This document shows positions 58,504 to 64,000 of a DNA stretch of 64,000 nucleotides, piece after piece. Source of the stretch: Pseudovibrio sp. Ad37 (GTDB taxonomy: Bacteria > Pseudomonadota > Alphaproteobacteria > Rhizobiales > Stappiaceae); NCBI RefSeq assembly GCF_001623075.1, contig NZ_LMCF01000218.1:62001-126000 (forward strand). Reading direction: 5' to 3'. Both the position numbers and the translations under genes were made by a program. The first letter of the stretch is position 1. Each line of letters begins with the position of its first letter. Under the pieces are notes generated by a model. The model did not search any database and was not told the DNA's origin. It saw nothing but the letters and a program-made list of their open reading frames with translations.

Positions 58504-58587
58504 ATGACTGTCACACGAAGCTTTAACGCCGTCGCAATCACACTTGCATTTGCATTTATTGGTGCTGTCGTTATCGGCTTGCTATAG
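58504..58587 (+). CDS. 27-residue single-pass membrane peptide
   Basis: A small frame with ATG 58504 and a GGGAG site nine bases upstream. The product MTVTRSFNAVAITLAFAFIG plus AVVIGLL has a short polar N terminus and one TM segment. No long frame competes with it. Small membrane peptides of this size are often real and regulate other proteins, but no family is recognised. It ends about 130 bp from the azoR gene, which points the other way. Confidence 0.45.
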   Translation: MTVTRSFNAVAITLAFAFIGAVVIGLL

Positions 58588-58659
58588 TCCCCCTCCCCCA
58601 CACTGACCAAGTCCTTCACAAAATAAAAATCGAAGGCAAGACTTCACCAAATGCACAAA

Positions 58660-58690
58660 GAAACCCACCTTGTTACCAAGGTGGGCTCAA
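58660..58690 (-). terminator. Terminator after azoR
   Basis: On the minus strand CCCACCTTG pairs with CAAGGTGGG (58664-58685) with a short loop, followed by a T-rich run. It lies about 30 bp past the azoR stop. Confidence 0.75.
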
Positions 58691-58716
58691 GATGATTAAT
58701 TGCTTTTGCGTATCAG

Positions 58717-59313
58717 TTACGCTGCCACAACTGTCAGACCAGCCATTGTGTTCTGCGCTTGTGCAATTGCTGCATCACGGTCAACAGCAACACCTTCCGC
58801 TGCAACAACTTCCACATCGCTCACACCAATAAAGCCAAGCACCTGCTTGAGGTAAGGCACAGCAAAGTCTGCTGGAGAGCCAACAGGCACGCCGCCAGCT
58901 GCTGCAACGATGTAGGCCTTCTTGCCCGTCAGAAGGCCCTGTGGGCCGTATTCGGTGTAATTGAAGGTCACACCCACACGTGCAATCTGGTCAACCCATG
59001 CCTTCAAAACAGCTGGCACAGAGAAGTTGTAGATCGGCGCACCAATCACCAGCACATCCGCCTCTTTTAGCTCCGCGATGAGCGCATCAGACAGCGCAAG
59101 GCCTTCTTTCTGATCTTCACTACGCTGCTCGTCAGGGGTGTAAGCAGCGCCGATCCACGCTTCATTGATAAAGGTAATCGGGGAGTTCAGATCACGCTCA
59201 ATAACGGTGTCACCATCATTGGAGATCTTGGAGGCAAGCTCATCAGAAAGCTGACGGGTTACGGATGTAGCCGTTGCCGCTGAGCTATGGATCTTCAAAA
59301 TTGTCTTCTTCAT
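58717..59313 (-). CDS. azoR: FMN-dependent NADH-azoreductase
   Basis: A 198-residue flavodoxin-like enzyme of the AzoR family. The FMN phosphate loop is KIHSSAATATSVTRQLSDE, then APIYNFSVPAVLKAWVDQIARVG and FNYTEYGPQGLLTGKKAYIVAAAGG, both typical. AzoR reduces quinones and azo compounds with NADH and helps against thiol or quinone stress. ATG 59313 has AGGAG nine bases upstream; an upstream in-frame start is not needed. A terminator follows. Confidence 0.92.
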   Translation of the reverse strand: MKKTILKIHSSAATATSVTRQLSDELASKISNDGDTVIERDLNSPITFINEAWIGAAYTPDEQRSEDQKEGLALSDALIAELKEADVLVIGAPIYNFSVPAVLKAWVDQIARVGVTFNYTEYGPQGLLTGKKAYIVAAAGGVPVGSPADFAVPYLKQVLGFIGVSDVEVVAAEGVAVDRDAAIAQAQNTMAGLTVVAA

Positions 59314-59439
59314 CGGTCGTCTCCTATGCCCCAAAACAGGAGCTATTGTCTTCTCCTGAACATACATAATGGAACCACAGCGAATGATTAGATCACTAAT
59401 TGGAAACAGTCCTTGCACACACCAGCGACAATCCGACAA

Positions 59440-59475
59440 AGAAAAAGGGCTGCGAAAGATATCCGCAGCCCTTCT
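59440..59475 (-). terminator. Terminator after metH
   Basis: On the minus strand AAGGGCTGCG (59464-59473) pairs with CGCAGCCCTT (59445-59454), loop of nine bases, followed by TTTCTTTG. It starts 23 bp past the metH stop. Confidence 0.88.
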
Positions 59476-59496
59476 AAATCTCAGTTTTTCAAAAGG

Positions 59497-62400
59497 TTAC
59501 TCAGCAGCTTCACGAGCCATCGGGTTGTAGTTCAAAATCGGAGCCAGCCAGCGCTCTGCCTTTGCCAGTTCCCAACCCTTACGCTTTGCATAATCTTCCA
59601 CCTGATCCCGCTCAATCTTGCCAATGCCGAAGTAGTGGCTGTCAGGATGGGAGAAGTAGAGACCAGACACCGCAGATCCTGGCCACATTGCGTAACTCTC
59701 AGTCAATGAGATACCTGTCTGCGCTTCCGCATCAAGCAACTCCCAAAGAGTACCCTTCTCAGTATGATCAGGCTGTGCAGGGTAACCCGGTGCAGGACGG
59801 ATACCATCGTAGTCCTCTGCAATCAGATCAGCATTAGACAGACCTTCATTCGGCGCATAGGCCCAAAGCTCAGTACGCACCAGTTCGTGCATCCGCTCTG
59901 CAAGTGCTTCTGCCAAACGGTCAGCAATCGCCTGACTGAGGATCTTGTTGTAGTCATCACCAGCTTCACCGTAGCGCTTGGCAATTTCATCCTCTCCAAT
60001 ACCTGCAGTTACAGCAAACCCGCCAACATAGTCCGGAATGCCGCTGTCAATCGGCGCAACAAAGTCCGCAAGGGCCACGTTACCGCGATCAGAGGAACTC
60101 CGATCCATCTGCTGACGAAGGGTGTAAAGACGGTTCAACTCAGTTGTTCGGCTCTCGTCGGTGTAAAGCACCAGATCATCACCATCCTGCGCACTAGGCC
60201 AGAAACCAACCACAGCATTCGCTTGCAGCAGTTTGCCGTCCACGATCTCCTTCAGCATCTCCTGCGCATCATTATAAAGCGCCTGAGCTGCCGGACCATA
60301 GCGGTCATCCGTCAACACTGCAGGATAGGCTCCCTTAATCTCCCAGGTGGAGAAGAAAGGTGTCCAGTCAATGTACCTCACCAACTCCTTCAAAGAGACA
60401 TTGGTAAATGTCTTGGTGCCGATGAACTTAGGCTTGGTTGGAGCATATCCATCAAAGTTCGGCTTGAAGCGATTTTCACGAGCCTTCTCGATGGTCGCCC
60501 GAACCTTCTTGTTCCGCGACCGCGCATGCTTTTCAGCAACATCTGCATATTCAACACGCGTTGCATCATAAAGTGTCTCGCGACCACCTTCACTCACCAG
60601 ACGGGACGCAACACCCACCGCGCGTCCAGCATCAGTGACGTAAATCGCCTGACCCTTGGAGTAGTTCGGATGGATCTTCACCGCTGTATGAACACGAGAG
60701 GTCGTCGCGCCGCCAATCAGCAGCGGAATATCCAGCCCCTCACGCTCCATCTCAGAAGCCACGTGGCACATCTCATCAAGCGACGGTGTGATCAGGCCGG
60801 ACAAACCAATGATATCAACATCGTGCTTGCGCGCTTCATCAATGATCTTGGCTGTTGGCACCATCACCCCAAGGTCGATAACCTCAAAGTTGTTACACTG
60901 CAGAACAACGCCAACGATGTTCTTGCCAATGTCATGCACATCCCCTTTAACAGTCGCCATCAGGATCTTGCCGTTAGACGAGCTCTCATCCAAACCACTA
61001 CGACGCTTTTCCTCTTCCAGGAATGGCATCAGATAGGAGACAGCTGCCTTCATCACACGAGCAGATTTCACCACCTGCGGCAGGAACATTTTACCAGCGC
61101 CAAACAGATCACCCACCACGTTCATGCCATCCATCAATGGACCTTCAATCACATGCAGCGGACGATCAAAGTTCTGGCGAGCCTCTTCCGTGTCCTCAAC
61201 GATAAAGTCCGTGATACCGTGAACCAGCGAGTGCTCAAGACGCTTTGCAACTGTTGCCTCACGCCAGCGCAGGTCAACCTCACGTTTCTTTCCACCCGGA
61301 CCTTTAAACTTCTCAGCAGCTTCAAGCAGGCGATCCGTGGAATCTGAACGGCGGTTCATGACCACATCTTCACACAGCTCACGCAATTCAGCAGGAAGGT
61401 CATCATAAACAGCCAGCTGACCAGCATTCACAATACCCATGTCCATGCCAACCTGAATGGCGTGGTACAGAAACACAGAGTGCATCGCTTCACGAACCGG
61501 CTCATTCCCGCGGAAGGAGAACGACAGGTTGGAAACACCACCGGAAATATGAGCGTATGGCAGGTTCTCAGAGATCCATTTGGTCGCTTCAATGAAGTCC
61601 AGACCATAGTTGTCGTGCTCTTCAATACCAGTCGCAACCGCAAAGATATTCGGATCAAAAATGATATCCTGAGGCGGGAAACCAACCTTATCTACCAGCA
61701 CGTCATAGGAGCGTTTGCAGATGTTGATCTTGCGTTCAAACGTGTCAGCCTGACCCGTTTCATCAAACGCCATCACAACAACAGCAGCACCATAACGGCG
61801 GATCAACTTAGCCTGCGCGATGAAGTTCTCTTCCCCTTCTTTCAAGGAAATCGAGTTCACCACAGCCTTACCCTGCACACACTTCAGGCCAGCTTCAATG
61901 ACAGTCCACTTGGAGCTGTCGATCATCACTGGAACCTTGGCAATATCCGGTTCAGCCGCAATCAGGTTGAGGAATGTAACCATGGCTTCTTCACTATCAA
62001 GAAGCCCCTCATCCATGTTGATGTCAATGATCTGCGCACCATTCTCAACCTGAGAACGGGCAACATCAAGCGCTGCATTGTAGTCATCGTTCTTGATCAG
62101 TTTGCGGAACCGCGCAGAGCCCGTCACGTTGGTGCGCTCACCCACGTTAACGAAGTTCACTTCCTTGGTGAAAGTGAACGGCTCCAGACCGGACAGACGC
62201 ATCAGGCGCGGCACTTCTGGCAAAGCACGCGGCTTCAAGCCTTCCATCGCATCCGCAAGGGCCTTGATGTGATCTGGCGTCGTGCCACAACACCCGCCAA
62301 CCACGTTGACCAGTCCAGACTCGGCAAACTCTTTCATGAGGCCAGCCATGTATTCCGGGCTCTCATCGTATTCACCAAACTCATTCGGCAAACCCGCATT

Positions 62401-63243
62401 CGGATAAGCACAAACAAGAGTATCCGCAACACGGGAAATCTCATCCACGTGCGCACGCATTTCCTTGGCACCCAGCGCACAGTTCAGGCCAACCGTAAAC
62501 GGCTCCGCATGACTGACAGAGTTCCAGAATGCTTCCGGTGTCTGACCTGAAAGGGTACGACCAGACAGATCGGTAATCGTGCCGGAGATCATGACCGGCA
62601 GCTTGATGCCTTTTTCCTCAAACACCTGATCAATCGCGAACAAAGCCGCTTTTGCGTTCAGGGTATCAAAGATGGTCTCAACAAGAATGAGATCACAGCC
62701 ACCATCAACCAGACCACGGGTCGCTTCAGCATAAGAATCCTTCAGATCATCAAAGGAAACTGCACGGAAGCCCGGATTGTTCACGTCCGGAGAGATCGAG
62801 GCCGTCCGGTTTGTTGGCCCAAGTCCACCGGCCACAAACCGGCGGCGGGAAGGATCAATCTCCTTCATCTGCTCAACAGCTTCACAGCAAAGGCGGGCAC
62901 CTTCCTTGTTCAGCTCATAAACAATGCTCTCCATCGCGTAGTCAGCCTGCGCAATAGAAGTGGAGGAGAACGTGTTGGTCTCGATGATATCTGCACCCGC
63001 TTTCAGATACTGCAGGTGGATATCTCGAATGGCATCTGGCTGGGTCAGGATCAGAAGATCATTGTTCCCTTTCAGATCCTGATTCCAGCTCTTGAAGCGC
63101 TCACCTCGGAACTGCGCTTCATTGAACTGCAGATTCTGGATCATAGTTCCCATGGCACCATCTAAAACAAGGATACGCTCCTTGGCGGCTGCTTCTAGGG
63201 CTGCAAAAATGTCCGAACCGGTCTTTTTCACCTGCAAACTCAT
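59497..63243 (-). CDS. metH: Cobalamin-dependent methionine synthase MetH
   Basis: A full-length enzyme of 1248 residues transferring the methyl group of methyl-tetrahydrofolate to homocysteine through cob(I)alamin. Domains in order: homocysteine-binding ([11 protein letters not shown] at the start; zinc Cys in the GLNCALG and [10 protein letters not shown] motifs), pterin-binding ([18 protein letters not shown]), cobalamin-binding ([13 protein letters not shown] with the axial His, then [13 protein letters not shown]), and the C-terminal activation domain ([15 protein letters not shown]). All parts are present. It lies 89 bp downstream of metF and probably shares its transcript. Confidence 0.97.
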   Translation of the reverse strand: MSLQVKKTGSDIFAALEAAAKERILVLDGAMGTMIQNLQFNEAQFRGERFKSWNQDLKGNNDLLILTQPDAIRDIHLQYLKAGADIIETNTFSSTSIAQADYAMESIVYELNKEGARLCCEAVEQMKEIDPSRRRFVAGGLGPTNRTASISPDVNNPGFRAVSFDDLKDSYAEATRGLVDGGCDLILVETIFDTLNAKAALFAIDQVFEEKGIKLPVMISGTITDLSGRTLSGQTPEAFWNSVSHAEPFTVGLNCALGAKEMRAHVDEISRVADTLVCAYPNAGLPNEFGEYDESPEYMAGLMKEFAESGLVNVVGGCCGTTPDHIKALADAMEGLKPRALPEVPRLMRLSGLEPFTFTKEVNFVNVGERTNVTGSARFRKLIKNDDYNAALDVARSQVENGAQIIDINMDEGLLDSEEAMVTFLNLIAAEPDIAKVPVMIDSSKWTVIEAGLKCVQGKAVVNSISLKEGEENFIAQAKLIRRYGAAVVVMAFDETGQADTFERKINICKRSYDVLVDKVGFPPQDIIFDPNIFAVATGIEEHDNYGLDFIEATKWISENLPYAHISGGVSNLSFSFRGNEPVREAMHSVFLYHAIQVGMDMGIVNAGQLAVYDDLPAELRELCEDVVMNRRSDSTDRLLEAAEKFKGPGGKKREVDLRWREATVAKRLEHSLVHGITDFIVEDTEEARQNFDRPLHVIEGPLMDGMNVVGDLFGAGKMFLPQVVKSARVMKAAVSYLMPFLEEEKRRSGLDESSSNGKILMATVKGDVHDIGKNIVGVVLQCNNFEVIDLGVMVPTAKIIDEARKHDVDIIGLSGLITPSLDEMCHVASEMEREGLDIPLLIGGATTSRVHTAVKIHPNYSKGQAIYVTDAGRAVGVASRLVSEGGRETLYDATRVEYADVAEKHARSRNKKVRATIEKARENRFKPNFDGYAPTKPKFIGTKTFTNVSLKELVRYIDWTPFFSTWEIKGAYPAVLTDDRYGPAAQALYNDAQEMLKEIVDGKLLQANAVVGFWPSAQDGDDLVLYTDESRTTELNRLYTLRQQMDRSSSDRGNVALADFVAPIDSGIPDYVGGFAVTAGIGEDEIAKRYGEAGDDYNKILSQAIADRLAEALAERMHELVRTELWAYAPNEGLSNADLIAEDYDGIRPAPGYPAQPDHTEKGTLWELLDAEAQTGISLTESYAMWPGSAVSGLYFSHPDSHYFGIGKIERDQVEDYAKRKGWELAKAERWLAPILNYNPMAREAAE

Positions 63244-63332
63244 GGGATCCGATCTTTTCTAGTACTTTACTTTTGCGGGTCACGAATGGGGCCGTAATCC
63301 GACAAATATCTTTATATGTGCGTGGATTGGAT

Positions 63333-64000
63333 TCAGGCAGCGACAGATGCTTTCACATCCTGTTTTGCGCGAAGACCAAGCATGTGGCAGATCGCGTAAA
63401 CGAGGTCTGCTTTGTTCATTGTGTAGAAGTGGAAGTCCTCAACACCATCATCCGCCAAGCTCATCACCTGCTCGGCAGCAACAGCTGCAGCAACCAGTTC
63501 ACGGGTGCGAGGGTCATCATCAAGACCGTCAAACCGGTGCGCCAACCAACCTGGAACAGAAGCTCCGGTCTTCTTCGCAAAACCAGAAATGCCCTTGAAG
63601 CTGGTCACAGGAACGATACCCGGAATGATTGGAATATTGATGCCGGCAGCCCGAACCCGATCCACATAACGGAAGTAGTGGTCATTATCGAAGAAAAACT
63701 GCGTGATCGCACGGGTCGCCCCAGCGTCCACCTTCGCCTTCAAAACATCCAGTTCACTTTCCCAGCTAGGAGATTCCGGGTGTTTCTCAGGATAGGCTGA
63801 AACAGAAACTTCAAAATCACCAATGGAACGAATGGAAGCCACCAGATCAGCGGTAGACTGGTAACCACCTTCATGTGGATGGTATGTTTCACCGAGCCCG
63901 GTAGCCGGGTCACCACGCAGTGCCACAATATGGCGAACACCGGCATCCCAATAAGAGCGAATGACTTCATTCACTTCTTCCTTGGTGGCATCCACACAGG
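63333..64000 (-). CDS. metF: 5,10-methylenetetrahydrofolate reductase, partial
   Basis: The gene runs off the right edge; about 222 C-terminal residues are visible. The TIM barrel shows HIVALRGDPATGLG, ATRAITQFFFDNDHYFRYVDRVRAAGINIPIIPGIVPV and a C-terminal DGVEDFHFYTMNKADLVYAICHMLGL, all typical of MetF. The N-terminal FAD/substrate part (usual length about 300) lies outside the window. MetF makes methyl-THF, the co-substrate of MetH encoded next. The C terminus is complete. Confidence 0.95.
   Translation of the reverse strand, partial: CVDATKEEVNEVIRSYWDAGVRHIVALRGDPATGLGETYHPHEGGYQSTADLVASIRSIGDFEVSVSAYPEKHPESPSWESELDVLKAKVDAGATRAITQFFFDNDHYFRYVDRVRAAGINIPIIPGIVPVTSFKGISGFAKKTGASVPGWLAHRFDGLDDDPRTRELVAAAVAAEQVMSLADDGVEDFHFYTMNKADLVYAICHMLGLRAKQDVKASVAA

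Noticed and set aside
63244-63332. SAM riboswitch between metF and metH
   Set aside because: The 89-bp gap shows no SAM-box consensus, and a riboswitch would be expected upstream of metF, outside the window.

Overview
The window is a 64-kb piece of an alphaproteobacterial chromosome. The evidence is the intact division and cell-wall (dcw) cluster in the alphaproteobacterial order, the run ftsZ-lpxC-bamD-recN downstream of it, meso-diaminopimelate-type MurE, a BA14K-family protein, an extensin-like M15-fold protein, and moderate GC. I infer a marine member of the Stappiaceae/Rhodobacterales type (Pseudovibrio-like), but this is an impression of protein sequence and base composition and not a database result.

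Layout. (1) 1-3 kb: the 5' part of a GT87-like membrane glycosyltransferase (minus strand) and a FetA/FetB-type ABC metal exporter pair (plus). (2) 3.2-27.0 kb: a 24-kb minus-strand block read from right to left as mraZ, rsmH, ftsL, ftsI, a murE-murF fusion, mraY, murD, ftsW, murG, murC, murB, ddl, ftsQ, ftsA, ftsZ, lpxC, bamD, recN. Many junctions are 1-4 bp ATGA/TGATG overlaps. Four 10-bp-spaced MraZ-type repeats lie upstream of mraZ, and a terminator follows ftsZ. (3) 27-33 kb: a TIM-barrel isomerase, a MerR-regulated MFS exporter, peptidase T, and debris: a frameshifted LysE gene and a C-terminal SUMF1-domain fragment. (4) 32.7-37.9 kb: an ArsR regulator beside a stand-alone YqfO/NIF3-type domain protein, an alpha/beta hydrolase broken by an in-frame stop, RNase P RNA, and a divergent MocR regulator/PPOX pair. 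(5) 38-44.5 kb: a lytic transglycosylase, an amidase coupled to a DjlA-like J protein, a GGDEF-EAL protein, a DoxX-like membrane protein and a MarR regulator. (6) 44.5-48.9 kb: a fused HyuA-HyuB 5-oxoprolinase and a GNAT protein. (7) 48.9-50.75 kb: mostly non-coding, repeat-rich DNA with one small unknown gene behind a very structured leader. (8) 50.7-59.4 kb: a Ca2+/Na+ exchanger, two tandem TauE/SafE permeases, a thioesterase-GST pair, a methyltransferase, a HugZ-like protein, a BA14K protein, an extensin-like protein, a 27-residue membrane peptide and azoreductase. (9) 59.5-64 kb: metH and the 3' part of metF, a methionine/folate operon.

The genes work together most clearly in the dcw block: cytoplasmic lipid II synthesis (MurB, MurC, MurD, MurE-F, Ddl), the membrane steps (MraY, MurG), septal synthesis (FtsW, FtsI, FtsL, FtsQ) and the Z ring (FtsZ, FtsA), followed by outer-membrane genes (LpxC, BamD). 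The strongest observations are the MurE-MurF fusion with a roughly 270-residue acidic linker, an 11-G tract occupying the ribosome-binding region of ftsI, a SoxR-box-like operator under a MerR protein without the SoxR cysteine cluster, and a structured phage-like leader at 50.5 kb. I did not find a clear undescribed defence or mobile system, CRISPR array, tRNA or rRNA.
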